A stretch of 35,159 nucleotides of DNA from NCBI GenBank assembly GCA_030019075.1, contig JASEHD010000017.1, positions 1 through 35,159 on the forward strand. The letters are read 5' to 3'. The notes under the pieces are model-generated. The model was not told the DNA's origin. It searched no databases and worked only from the letters and a program-made list of their open reading frames with translations. The stretch is from Bacteroidota bacterium. GTDB taxonomy: Bacteria; Bacteroidota; Ignavibacteria; UBA10030; SZUA-254. Position 1 is the stretch's first letter. Every line of letters starts with the position of its first letter. A program made the position numbers and the translations under genes. This document shows positions 26,912 through 35,159 of the stretch, in pieces.

Positions 26912-26931
26912 CGTTAAATCCGTAAAATGTT

Positions 26932-29316
26932 CTAAATTGATTTTGACATCTGGAGATGGCTGCTGTTTGATTTGCGCCGCTTAACTATAGAAAAAAAGTA
27001 TCCCAGAATACATAATACCAATGTTCCCCCACTAATTGCGGCACCTCGATAAAAAGATTTTGGCTCATATTTCATTTCAACCGTATGATCTCCTGCTTCG
27101 ACAACCAATGCACGCAAACTCCAATCGGCTCGGTACACAGTGGCACGAAGATCATCGACATATGCATTCCAATCAGGATAATACATTTCACTCAATACAA
27201 GAATTCCCTTCTTCGGAGTTGAAACTTTCAAAGTAATCGAATTAATGGTGTACGACACGATCTTAGCGTTCCATTGACTTGTTGAAATGGTATCATCGAG
27301 AAAAATCTGTGGCGTTTCTAAAAATACTGCTTCATGCTTAGGATTAAATTGTGAACCTGCGATATAGAGACTTTCCTCTTTGACTGTCAAGAACGATTTG
27401 TAATTGTAAACAAAAAATGCTCGCGGTAAATATGTAGTATCGGTTACGAGATGGGCTTGAATTCGCGGCTGACCTCCTATTAAAACGGTATCAAGTTTCA
27501 TTCGATATTTAACATTCATCATATCGAGCGCATGCGGTGTCGGTGGATATCTTCTTTGCAATCCGAGCTGTGAATACCCCTCGATCAGGAAAATCCGATC
27601 CATCATCCCTTGGTTGCGGTCGACGAGCATCATTCCCCCCTGACGCATATTGATACGGAAAAATTCGGATTTACCTTCTTGTTTCCATTGTTCGATAATC
27701 TCTGATCGTTGTCGGAAATATTTCTCGGGATCGGTCGTACCATTATTCTGCTTATATCCGAAAATGTACATATCGAAAAATTGAACCAAGAAAATCAGAG
27801 CAAGTATCCAGCGTATATTTATAGATTTTTTAAAGAATAAATAAAGTACTATTAAGGATACAAATACAACAACCATCGAAATCAACGATTGAGTCCTTAC
27901 AATTTCATTAACTATCGGAAGAACTGCTCTAACGGGTTGATTTGAGAACGTGCCACTTCGCAACTGATCAGAAATGAATTGGTCGGCTAATTGAAGATGC
28001 ACAATAATTGTTAATAAGAGAGTAGTACCGCCAATTGCAAACAAAACTCTCTTGAAATATTTATCTTTGGATTTTATGTTTAGAAGATTTTGCAGACCAT
28101 ATCCACTCAAAAGTGCTACAGCAAAAATGAAAAAGAATCCCCACCGACCAAGAGATCTGAATTTATCAAATCCTGGCACATAATCATAGAACAATCTATG
28201 AAGAATAAAATTATCTCCGAGCGCATATAGAATAGCAAAAAGTGCAAACCATGCGGTAGCCATTAAGTGACGATTACTTTTTGCATATTTAAGGGCAAAT
28301 AATGCTAATATGAGCGCTGTTATGCCTGTATAAATACAAGTCTCCCAATAATTCCAGTACGATTCCGGTCCCCAGAAAGGATTTGGATTTTCTGAGCCAG
28401 GATGATTTGCTTCGCCAAAAAATTTCGGGATTAAAATTGTAATTAATTGCTGCCACCAAAGCTCACCCTCGGTTGATCTTGTAAACGATAATTCCTCACG
28501 GACTGAAAGTTTCGTCAACTCCATTGTCGGTAATAACTGGATTGCAGAAAGTGCAACGGCAATAACGACAACACCAGCAGCCAATAGGGAAAGTTTTGTT
28601 ATATTCATGATAGGATCATCTTTATTAACATCTCCCTTCTGTCGAATTCTATGATATATTTCTACGATGAATAAAATGAATAGGAAGATAAAAAAGTAGA
28701 ATGATATCTGGATATGCCCACCGCAAACTATTAAAAATAAAACGAATCCGCAGAGAATCATTTTCTGAATCGAAAACTCCCGCAATGTTTTCACAAATAG
28801 CAATACAGCCAATGGGAACCATGCAATCTGACAGATAATTACCAGATGAATCATATGGACAATCATAAAACCGGAGAGCATATAAGCAAGGGCGCTGAAA
28901 GTTGCCGGTATCTTTGATAGACTAAAATATTTCGCAAGGTAGTACATTGTTACGCCAGCAAGAACAACATGGGCAAGCAAATACATCTCAACATACCACA
29001 CGTGAAGTATTCCACCCGATGCAAAAGGTATTAATAACAAATGTGGAAGATAAAGTACTGTGCCTGTAATATCCGCAAGGAACGGCATACCAACAAATGT
29101 ATATGGATTCCACAATGGAATTTCTCCGTTCGCAAATGAGACACTTGCGAAATTCCGATACGGATAAAATTGGTAAATGAAATCTTCCCAGAAAAATGCC
29201 TGCTGAAAAATTATCTCACGAAAGAAGAATACAACGAAAGTTGTCAAGAGAATAATGACATGCCAATCTTTTATCTCAGGTACATAAATCTTCTGAATCA
29301 TCTTCTCTTTTTTCAT
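26932..29316 (-). CDS. YfhO-type multi-pass membrane protein (GT-C-like)
   Basis: This 794-residue protein has about a dozen predicted membrane helices and a C-terminal soluble region. The segment after the first helix (FFWEDFIYQFYPYR and GEIPLWNPYTFVGMPF) is the signature of the YfhO family, which resembles GT-C glycosyltransferases using polyprenyl-linked sugars on the outer membrane face; the acidic WED may play the catalytic role seen in that fold. The C-terminal YPDWNAYVD...VEAGDHTVEMKY is a conserved YfhO tail. Its ATG overlaps the upstream heptosyltransferase stop by 4 nt (ATGA), indicating translational coupling. Polyprenyl-phosphate GT2 partners flank it in the operon. Confidence 0.9.
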   Translation of the reverse strand: MKKEKMIQKIYVPEIKDWHVIILLTTFVVFFFREIIFQQAFFWEDFIYQFYPYRNFASVSFANGEIPLWNPYTFVGMPFLADITGTVLYLPHLLLIPFASGGILHVWYVEMYLLAHVVLAGVTMYYLAKYFSLSKIPATFSALAYMLSGFMIVHMIHLVIICQIAWFPLAVLLFVKTLREFSIQKMILCGFVLFLIVCGGHIQISFYFFIFLFILFIVEIYHRIRQKGDVNKDDPIMNITKLSLLAAGVVVIAVALSAIQLLPTMELTKLSVREELSFTRSTEGELWWQQLITILIPKFFGEANHPGSENPNPFWGPESYWNYWETCIYTGITALILALFALKYAKSNRHLMATAWFALFAILYALGDNFILHRLFYDYVPGFDKFRSLGRWGFFFIFAVALLSGYGLQNLLNIKSKDKYFKRVLFAIGGTTLLLTIIVHLQLADQFISDQLRSGTFSNQPVRAVLPIVNEIVRTQSLISMVVVFVSLIVLYLFFKKSINIRWILALIFLVQFFDMYIFGYKQNNGTTDPEKYFRQRSEIIEQWKQEGKSEFFRINMRQGGMMLVDRNQGMMDRIFLIEGYSQLGLQRRYPPTPHALDMMNVKYRMKLDTVLIGGQPRIQAHLVTDTTYLPRAFFVYNYKSFLTVKEESLYIAGSQFNPKHEAVFLETPQIFLDDTISTSQWNAKIVSYTINSITLKVSTPKKGILVLSEMYYPDWNAYVDDLRATVYRADWSLRALVVEAGDHTVEMKYEPKSFYRGAAISGGTLVLCILGYFFSIVKRRKSNSSHLQMSKSI

Positions 29317-30425
29317 TGGGTTACTTCAGAATTTCTTTCTTTGTTTGATAGAAGTTTCTGACATGCATTGAAAACTGTTTCAACCTTAAGATATTGCATA
29401 CAATTATTTTTACATATAGGTGAGTAGAAGCAATCACATTCGAAATCCGGCTCAAGAATCACGCCACGACCATAAAGCTCGAACTCGTGTTTATTGAAAA
29501 TATTGTTGAAGAGGACAATCTTCTTCCGGTACCCAACGGCAATATGCAGTGCCATCGTTACCGCTGTAACCACAAGATTACAATGATTGACTAAACTCAT
29601 AAACTGTTGAAGTGGAAAATGCCCAAGATAAATAGCATCGCTCTGTTTTGCAAGTATCAAATTCTTTTTATGTTCCTGCTCACCTCCAAGGAATAATGGT
29701 GCATAGCCAGATCTTTTCAATTTTTTCGCGAGAGTAATCCAATATTTATCGGGCCACAGACGAGAAGTCCACCTTCCCCCGCAACCAGTGTTTAATCCAA
29801 TAATCAGTTTCTTCTTTGGAAGCTTCCATTGATATTCAGATACCTCTGGCATAATATACTCCTCACCAGAAAATCTGAATCCGCAAATCTCAAATATTTC
29901 TTCCTGATAATTTTTCCTGTTCGCCTTACTCAAATTATCAAAGATCCCGGTTAGGTATTTATGTTCTGCTTCATTATCAATTGGGACACATTTACCCTCT
30001 CTCAGTGCGAATCCTTTCTTAACATCTGCTTTTACAATAGAACAGACTGCACATGCTTCTTTATCTTTATCAAGGTTATAAATATTATCGAAAGAAGTCA
30101 TCTGGAGAGTAACAAGACTCTGTGGAGTGAAGGGTAAAACAATATCGACCATATTGGGAATCACTTCCGGTGTTAATGTAAGCCACCATATCTCGGCTCG
30201 CGGTTCAATTTCTTTTAGCTTTCGGAGAAGTGGTGTCGTCCTAATAACATCACCTATAGCACCCAGCTTAATTATCAATACCCTTTTTGAAACCGAATCA
30301 TAATAAGAGCAATCGTTACCAATTGTATCAACACAATTGACACCTTGTTTTTTATGAGGTTTACAAGGAATATCTCCACGGAAATGGTGACAATTTTTTT
30401 TAATTTTATCTATCGTAAATTCCAT
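29313..30425 (-). CDS. Family 9 glycosyltransferase (heptosyltransferase-like), cysteine-rich
   Basis: This 370-residue GT-B enzyme of the ADP-heptose:LPS heptosyltransferase family has the core start VLIIKLGAIGDVIRTTPLL (residues 49-67) and the donor-domain GLNTGCGGRWTSRLWP. Unusually, about 45 residues precede the fold and carry Cys12, Cys21, Cys31 and Cys39 in CHHFRGDIPCKPHK and beyond. A Cys125/Cys128 pair and a C-terminal cluster Cys330, Cys332, Cys338 and Cys342 add to this, suggesting metal binding. The donor may be the ADP-heptose made by the rfaE pair, but this is inference. It is second in the operon, and YfhO overlaps its stop by 4 nt. Confidence 0.9.
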   Translation of the reverse strand: MEFTIDKIKKNCHHFRGDIPCKPHKKQGVNCVDTIGNDCSYYDSVSKRVLIIKLGAIGDVIRTTPLLRKLKEIEPRAEIWWLTLTPEVIPNMVDIVLPFTPQSLVTLQMTSFDNIYNLDKDKEACAVCSIVKADVKKGFALREGKCVPIDNEAEHKYLTGIFDNLSKANRKNYQEEIFEICGFRFSGEEYIMPEVSEYQWKLPKKKLIIGLNTGCGGRWTSRLWPDKYWITLAKKLKRSGYAPLFLGGEQEHKKNLILAKQSDAIYLGHFPLQQFMSLVNHCNLVVTAVTMALHIAVGYRKKIVLFNNIFNKHEFELYGRGVILEPDFECDCFYSPICKNNCMQYLKVETVFNACQKLLSNKERNSEVTQ

Positions 30426-30444
30426 AATGAGATATGCTTAATTC

Positions 30445-31569
30445 TTACTTCCAGATATCCCGAATAGAATATTCTTTTTCCGTCGAATGATATGTTTTTG
30501 TGATTAGCTCGCCAAGGAGTCCGATGGAAATAAACTGTATACCAACAATAATAAGTAAGATACCACCAAGAAAAAGGGGTCTGTTGCTTAAAGCCATTCC
30601 TTCGGCAAATTTCAGGTAGACAAGATATAGATCGATGATAAATCCTATTAAAAAGAACATTGAGCCCCAAAAACCAAATAAGTGTAACGGACGCTTCAGA
30701 TATCGAGTTGTAAAAAGTACTGTCAACAGATCGAGAAAACCCCTCCAAAATCTAACAACACCATATTTTGATTTTCCATATTTACGAGGTTGATGCTGGA
30801 CAACAATCTCTCCAACCCGATAACCGAGCCAGTGTGCGAGGGCTGGAATATATCGATGAAGCTCACCATATATTTTTACATCCTTCACAACTTCGTTACG
30901 ATACACTTTTAATCCACAATTAAAATCATGGAGTCTGATTCCTGTAAGTAAAGAAGTAACAAAATTAAAAAATCTTGACGGAATTGTTTTCGAAAGTGGA
31001 TCACGTCGTTTCTTCTTCCAACCTGAAATAAGATCGTATCCTTTTTTAAGTTCATTTATCAAGTTGGGTATCTCATCCGGATCATCCTGCAAATCGGCAT
31101 CCATAGTGATTACAACATCTCCCTCGGCATGGTCAAAACCGACAGAGAGCGCAGCGGACTTCCCGAAATTCCGCCTGAATCGGATTATCTTTATTCTTCT
31201 GTCCTTTCGTCTCAAATCGTGAAGAACCTTGTTCGAGCCATCACTACTGCCATCATCAACAAAAATAATTTCAAAACGCCCAAACCGATGTAAAACATTC
31301 CTTAATTTTTCATAGAGTTCTGGGAGTGATTGTTCTTCGTTTAAAAGTGGAATTACTACCGATACATCCTTCCTGCCTTCGCGATGTTTCTCCTGTTTGA
31401 ATCCATGAGGCCTTTGCCTTTGTCGCCTTACCCTTTGTTCGTTTGAGCGATCTTCAATACGACCAGAAGGTTGCTGTCTCGGTCCTTGTTCGATTTCCTT
31501 TGTTATAGTTTCAGGTATCGGTCTTTTTTCAGTTTCCGATAATTCCTGTTTTTTATCTTGCTCTTCCAT
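30445..31569 (-). CDS. Family 2 polyprenyl-phosphate glycosyltransferase with charged N-terminal extension
   Basis: This 374-residue protein is a second GtrB/DPM1-type enzyme. An Arg/Gln/Glu-rich extension (residues 1-68) precedes the GT-A domain, which starts VSVVIPLLNEEQSLPEL and carries FVDDGSSDGS and the metal-binding ITMDADLQDDPDE. Two C-terminal hydrophobic segments anchor it in the inner membrane. The extension is low-complexity and not part of the usual family. As first gene of the eight-gene operon it follows a plausible promoter and has GAG bases about 8 nt before ATG 31569. It probably charges undecaprenyl phosphate for the membrane glycosyltransferases downstream. Confidence 0.9.
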   Translation of the reverse strand: MEEQDKKQELSETEKRPIPETITKEIEQGPRQQPSGRIEDRSNEQRVRRQRQRPHGFKQEKHREGRKDVSVVIPLLNEEQSLPELYEKLRNVLHRFGRFEIIFVDDGSSDGSNKVLHDLRRKDRRIKIIRFRRNFGKSAALSVGFDHAEGDVVITMDADLQDDPDEIPNLINELKKGYDLISGWKKKRRDPLSKTIPSRFFNFVTSLLTGIRLHDFNCGLKVYRNEVVKDVKIYGELHRYIPALAHWLGYRVGEIVVQHQPRKYGKSKYGVVRFWRGFLDLLTVLFTTRYLKRPLHLFGFWGSMFFLIGFIIDLYLVYLKFAEGMALSNRPLFLGGILLIIVGIQFISIGLLGELITKTYHSTEKEYSIRDIWK

Positions 31570-31592
31570 GATTGTCTCACTTTCTTTGTGTC

Positions 31593-31621
31593 AAAATACG
31601 ATATTTTTTAATGATAATCAA
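31593..31621 (-). promoter_or_regulatory. Promoter candidate for the glycan operon
   Basis: On the minus strand TTGATT (31616-31621) and TATTTT (31593-31598) are 17 bases apart, with a leader of about 17 nt to ATG 31569. It is back to back with the protease promoter at 31639-31667. Confidence 0.4.
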
Positions 31622-31638
31622 AGAATTCATGAAAGTAC

Positions 31639-31667
31639 TTGACAATATATACAATATTTGGTAGATT
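31639..31667 (+). promoter_or_regulatory. Promoter for the T9SS-exported protease gene
   Basis: TTGACA (31639-31644) is followed after 17 bases by TAGATT (31662-31667). Transcription would start near 31674, about 40 nt before ATG 31715, and the leader holds a GGAG ribosome site at 31705-31708. Confidence 0.6.
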
Positions 31668-31714
31668 AAATATGAACTTCAATAATTATCCTAATCATCT
31701 TTTTGGAGATCCCC

Positions 31715-34700
31715 ATGCGAAAAGGATTACTCATTACATTGCTTGCTTTCGGAGGAATATGTTTAACACCATCATCTACCACCTCACAAACTTGGTTACA
31801 AGATTATGCGATTAAGCGAGGCATCGAATTAAGGGAGGAGCGTGCTTTTGCTGAATCGGTCGCAATTGCTAACAACTTGCCAATCCGGGTTGAATATGAG
31901 GATGGTCCAACAATAGAACTTCAACGGATTCGAAATAACATACCAGTTTATTACAAAACAGATAATCTCACCGCTGCTCGGACAATCTCGACACACAAAG
32001 TTTGGCCCAGTGGTGGAAGTGGATATTCTTTAACAGGAGAAAACATTATTCTCGGTATTTGGGATGCTGGAAGAGTACGTCCAACCCACCAGGAGTTTGG
32101 CTCAAGAGTCATTTTCACAGAAGGCAGTGATCACTACCATGCAACTCACGTTGGTGGAACGATGATAGCTACAGGGGTAATTGGTGCAGCTAAAGGTATG
32201 TCATATCAAGGATCATTAAAATCTTACAACTGGTCTAATGATGAAGCAGAAATGGCAACTGAAGCAGCAGCCGGTTTACGCGTCTCGAATCATTCATATG
32301 GAACAATAACAGGATGGTCTTGGAATTATCGTAGCGATAATCGCTGGGCTTGGTTTGGCGATGTAAATATTAGCGAAATTGAGGATTACAAGTTCGGATT
32401 TTATTCCGACCAAGCAAAAGAATGGGATGAAATAGCTTTTAACGCACCTAATTACCTAATTGTGAAATCTGCTGGAAATGATCGCGACGAAGGTCCAAGT
32501 GGATCAACTACACACTGGGCTATAATTGGAGGAGCATGGACTTTGGTTACAGCAGCGCGTAATCGTGATGGTAATTCAGGATACGACTGTATCAGCCATA
32601 ATTCTTTGGCGAAAAATGTTCTTACTGTTGGAGCTGTGAATGACATTTTTGGCAGTTATTCGACCCCAAGTAGTGTTGTTATGTCATCCTTTAGTTGTTG
32701 GGGTCCTATCGATGATGGCAGAATAAAACCCGATATCGTAGCAAACGGGGTGGATTTATATTCCCCAATTTCAACTTCAGATATAGCGTATGGCAGGTAC
32801 AGTGGAACATCAATGTCGGCACCAAATGCATCGGGATCGGTTGGTTTACTTCTCCAGCGTCAAAACATGTTGCAAGGCACTACACCATTACGAGCATCAA
32901 CACTTAAAGCAATTATTATTAACACGGCAGATGAATCAGGGCCAAATCCCGGACCTGATTATATGTTTGGTTGGGGACTGATGAATACACTTAAAGCCAT
33001 AGATATCATGACGCAAGATAGTATTGACGGATTCGGATCGCATATCAAAGAACTGGTTCTAAATCAAGGACAAACAATTCAGTTTGATGTAGGAAGTGAT
33101 GATATTCCACTAAGAGCAACTATTTGTTGGACCGATCCAGCAGGAACACCGGTCAGTCCAGCACTTGATCCACCAAACATCATGTTGAAAAATGATATCG
33201 ATCTTCGGATCATTAAAAAAATGAATCTCCAAACATATTCGCCATGGATACTCAATCCGGCATCACCCTCTGCCGCAGCATTAACCGGAGATAATTACCG
33301 TGATAATGTCGAACAAGTTCATATTGAATCACCTGAGAGAACAGTTTACACTGTTCGAATAACACATAAAGGAACATTAACGGGTGGCTCACAAAATGTT
33401 TCATTCGTCATTAGTGGAAATGCAGTTCCGTTAGGTCCGGTTTTCGTTGCTCAACCGAATAATTTCGAATACACACTTATTCCCAGTGCAATTACTAACG
33501 ACTCTATTAAAATTAAAAACCCCGGAGATTCACTGCTATTCTTCCAAACTTTCATCCCATCACCCGAAAATAGCTGGCTCTCAATTCAAGAAAATTTTGT
33601 TACAATAGATTCACTCGACTCAGGCATGGTGCATTTCACGGTTGATCCTTCAGGACTAACTACGTGGACAGATTATGCAGGAGCAATTTCTTTCTTACAT
33701 AACGATTCAACTCAAACTCCATCTTCCGTCAATGTAGTAGTTCATGTTCTCGGACCAACGATTACTCCTAAGACTACGAGCTATCTTATTGAGATTGATT
33801 CAGGTGATGTGGCGAAGGATACATTGATAATCCGGAACGATGGATATATTCCACTTCATATCTCAATAAATGACACAGGAAAATTAACACCAACTTGGAT
33901 GACCCATGAGTTGAATATCGGAACTATCCAACCAGACGAAACTCTTAAAGTACCTCTCACATTTGGAGAGGCAACGCTTGCAATTGGTGATTATTATACT
34001 AACCTGCTGATTGAGAGTAACGATAACAAGACAGGGAATATTGAAATCCCAATCGCACTCCATGTTGGAACAAAGAGAATCACATCAGTGCAAGTTGATA
34101 ATCGTTGGAATATGGTCTCGCTTCCGGTAAAATCATTTTTGTCCTTAAAAACCGACCTGTTCCCAACAGCAACATCTCACGCATTTTTATATAACGGTAG
34201 TACTTACGTCCAAAAAAATATATTAGAAGCAGGACAAGGTTATTGGTTAAAATTTGATGATGTTCAATCGATTCCCATCGAAGGTTATGTATTAAAAGCC
34301 GATACCATCACACTATTAGGAGGTTGGAATATGATTGGCGCCTTGTCGAATAGTATCCCCACAACTGCTGTAGTATCCGAACCTGATGGTAAGATTGCTC
34401 CGTATTTCTTCGGCTATGACCGAAGCTATATCATTGCCGATAATCTTCAACCCGGGAAAGGATATTGGGTAAAAGCTAAAGAGCCGTGTGATATCATTTT
34501 GAGTGGAACTTATCCTCCGCTGTCGAAACAATTGGCAAGCCAGATATTATCAGCGTTTAATAGCATAACGTTTAGCGATGGTGAAAACAGCCAAACACTT
34601 TATTTTACTATTGATCAGGGGATAAGCATTGAAGATTTTGCGCTTCCACCCACTGCACCAGAAGGAGATTTTGATGTACGGTATAGCTCAGGACGATTCC

Positions 34701-35159
34701 TCGAAATAGCCGGAGAAAACCAAAGTGAATATCCGATCGACATCCAGACGGTTTCTTCTCTGATTAAAATAAGCTGGAACATTCGAGAATTATCAACTAC
34801 TAAATTTGTGTTACGTGATGAAGAAGGTAAAACATATCCGTTAAACGAGAATGGGAGTATCACATTACACGGAGATAATGCAGGAATAAAAACACTAAAG
34901 TTAGTAACCGAAGGAAAAAATATTCCGATGGAATATGCACTCGAACAAAATTATCCCAATCCATTCAATCCAATTACAAGGATTGAATATGCACTGCCAG
35001 TGGAGGCACACGTAACGCTGAAGGTTTACGATATTCTTGGTCGGGAAGTCGCAACTCTTGTGAACGAAATGCAAGAAGCAGGATACAAATCAGTGAGTTT
35101 TTCCGCCATAGGCGGATCCGCCTCTGGCGGAGATGCAGTGAATTTACCCAGCGGCATTT
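31715..35159 (+). CDS. Secreted subtilisin-like (S8) serine protease with T9SS C-terminal domain, partial at right edge
   Basis: The frame is open from ATG 31715 to the window end (1148 complete codons), so the stop lies outside. A signal peptide covers about residues 1-25. The S8 domain follows, with Asp117 in GIWDAG, His145 in HATHVGGT, oxyanion Asn255 in SAGND and nucleophile Ser366 in GTSMSAP. A beta domain like those after other Bacteroidota S8 domains follows (about 440-565), then two Ig-like repeats and two related segments (WNMVSLPV...GQGYWLKF and WNMIGALS...GKGYWVKA). From about residue 1073 it has a type A T9SS sorting domain with NYPNPFNP and [15 protein letters not shown]. The domain normally ends in SGxYFYRL plus a basic tail, so about 25 residues are missing here. 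A 10-codon palindromic insertion lies inside this domain (35102-35131). Expected fate: export by Sec, then surface release or attachment by T9SS. Confidence 0.93.
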   Translation, partial: MRKGLLITLLAFGGICLTPSSTTSQTWLQDYAIKRGIELREERAFAESVAIANNLPIRVEYEDGPTIELQRIRNNIPVYYKTDNLTAARTISTHKVWPSGGSGYSLTGENIILGIWDAGRVRPTHQEFGSRVIFTEGSDHYHATHVGGTMIATGVIGAAKGMSYQGSLKSYNWSNDEAEMATEAAAGLRVSNHSYGTITGWSWNYRSDNRWAWFGDVNISEIEDYKFGFYSDQAKEWDEIAFNAPNYLIVKSAGNDRDEGPSGSTTHWAIIGGAWTLVTAARNRDGNSGYDCISHNSLAKNVLTVGAVNDIFGSYSTPSSVVMSSFSCWGPIDDGRIKPDIVANGVDLYSPISTSDIAYGRYSGTSMSAPNASGSVGLLLQRQNMLQGTTPLRASTLKAIIINTADESGPNPGPDYMFGWGLMNTLKAIDIMTQDSIDGFGSHIKELVLNQGQTIQFDVGSDDIPLRATICWTDPAGTPVSPALDPPNIMLKNDIDLRIIKKMNLQTYSPWILNPASPSAAALTGDNYRDNVEQVHIESPERTVYTVRITHKGTLTGGSQNVSFVISGNAVPLGPVFVAQPNNFEYTLIPSAITNDSIKIKNPGDSLLFFQTFIPSPENSWLSIQENFVTIDSLDSGMVHFTVDPSGLTTWTDYAGAISFLHNDSTQTPSSVNVVVHVLGPTITPKTTSYLIEIDSGDVAKDTLIIRNDGYIPLHISINDTGKLTPTWMTHELNIGTIQPDETLKVPLTFGEATLAIGDYYTNLLIESNDNKTGNIEIPIALHVGTKRITSVQVDNRWNMVSLPVKSFLSLKTDLFPTATSHAFLYNGSTYVQKNILEAGQGYWLKFDDVQSIPIEGYVLKADTITLLGGWNMIGALSNSIPTTAVVSEPDGKIAPYFFGYDRSYIIADNLQPGKGYWVKAKEPCDIILSGTYPPLSKQLASQILSAFNSITFSDGENSQTLYFTIDQGISIEDFALPPTAPEGDFDVRYSSGRFLEIAGENQSEYPIDIQTVSSLIKISWNIRELSTTKFVLRDEEGKTYPLNENGSITLHGDNAGIKTLKLVTEGKNIPMEYALEQNYPNPFNPITRIEYALPVEAHVTLKVYDILGREVATLVNEMQEAGYKSVSFSAIGGSASGGDAVNLPSGI
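35102..35131. repeat. 30-bp tandem palindrome inserted in frame in the T9SS sorting domain
   Basis: Two 15-bp perfect inverted repeats stand head to tail: TCCGCC-ATA-GGCGGA (35102-35116) and TCCGCC-TCT-GGCGGA (35117-35131). The pair also reads as one near-perfect 30-bp palindrome. It is 70% G+C in AT-rich surroundings, encodes [10 protein letters not shown], and divides the conserved SVSF and DAVNLPSG segments of the sorting domain without shifting the frame. No target duplication is seen. No second copy was found elsewhere in the window by eye. Confidence 0.85.

Noticed and set aside
1-35159. tRNA genes, rRNA, CRISPR arrays, insertion sequences and riboswitches.
   Set aside because: I looked for T-loop motifs, spaced repeats, transposase motifs and preQ1-type leaders and saw none; a covariance search could still find small RNAs.

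Overview
The window is a 35 kb stretch of AT-rich bacterial chromosome with dense, tightly spaced genes and no stretch of more than about 300 bases without a gene. The right-edge gene ends in a type IX secretion (T9SS) sorting domain of the NYPNPFNP...LP type. Split heptose-synthesis genes, TamB and Big_5 lipoproteins also point to a Gram-negative member of the FCB group, most like the Ignavibacteria/Chlorobi/Bacteroidota side. This is inference: there is no rRNA or other marker to fix the taxon. Unlike classical Bacteroidetes, several upstream regions carry E. coli-like TTGnnn-N17-TATATT promoter candidates, and some genes have good Shine-Dalgarno sites.

Layout. (1) 49-867, minus: a TrmH/SpoU-family RNA methyltransferase. 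(2) 997-9879, plus: heptose-7-phosphate kinase and heptose-1-phosphate adenylyltransferase as two adjacent genes, then TamB, ribonuclease R and a YqaA/DedA-like membrane protein; the first four are 4-6 nt apart. (3) 9888-10298, minus: QueF. (4) 10511-14114, plus: a two-gene unit of coiled-coil/TPR proteins, one spanning the inner membrane with a TolB/FlgO-like domain and the other soluble with TerB-like repeats. This is the least explained locus. (5) 14116-14958, minus: a tandem DUF309 protein. (6) 15125-16531, plus: a Big_5 lipoprotein, closed by a clear hairpin terminator. (7) 16589-18607, minus: endonuclease IV then an AmrS-type radical SAM enzyme; divergent from anmK (18648-19829, plus). 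(8) 19845-22021, minus: phosphotransacetylase then a membrane acyltransferase. (9) 22125-31569, minus: an eight-gene surface-glycan operon (four GT2/GT4 enzymes, one GT9, a YfhO-type membrane protein, a methyltransferase and UDP-GlcNAc 2-epimerase). (10) 31715 to the right edge, plus: a secreted subtilisin-like protease with a T9SS C-terminal domain, cut by the window end.

How they fit together. Much of the window serves the envelope. The heptose pair feeds ADP-heptose to LPS core synthesis, TamB handles outer-membrane biogenesis or lipid transport, the glycan operon makes UDP-ManNAc and assembles sugars, AnmK recycles peptidoglycan, and the acyltransferase may decorate sugars with acetyl-CoA that Pta helps balance. 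Housekeeping genes (RNase R, QueF, endonuclease IV, RNA methyltransferase) are interleaved.

The strongest unusual signal is in the last 60 bases. A 30-bp, GC-rich tandem palindrome (two 15-bp hairpins) sits in frame inside the protease's T9SS sorting domain, adding exactly ten codons between two conserved segments. It looks like a small palindromic repeat that has invaded a coding sequence.
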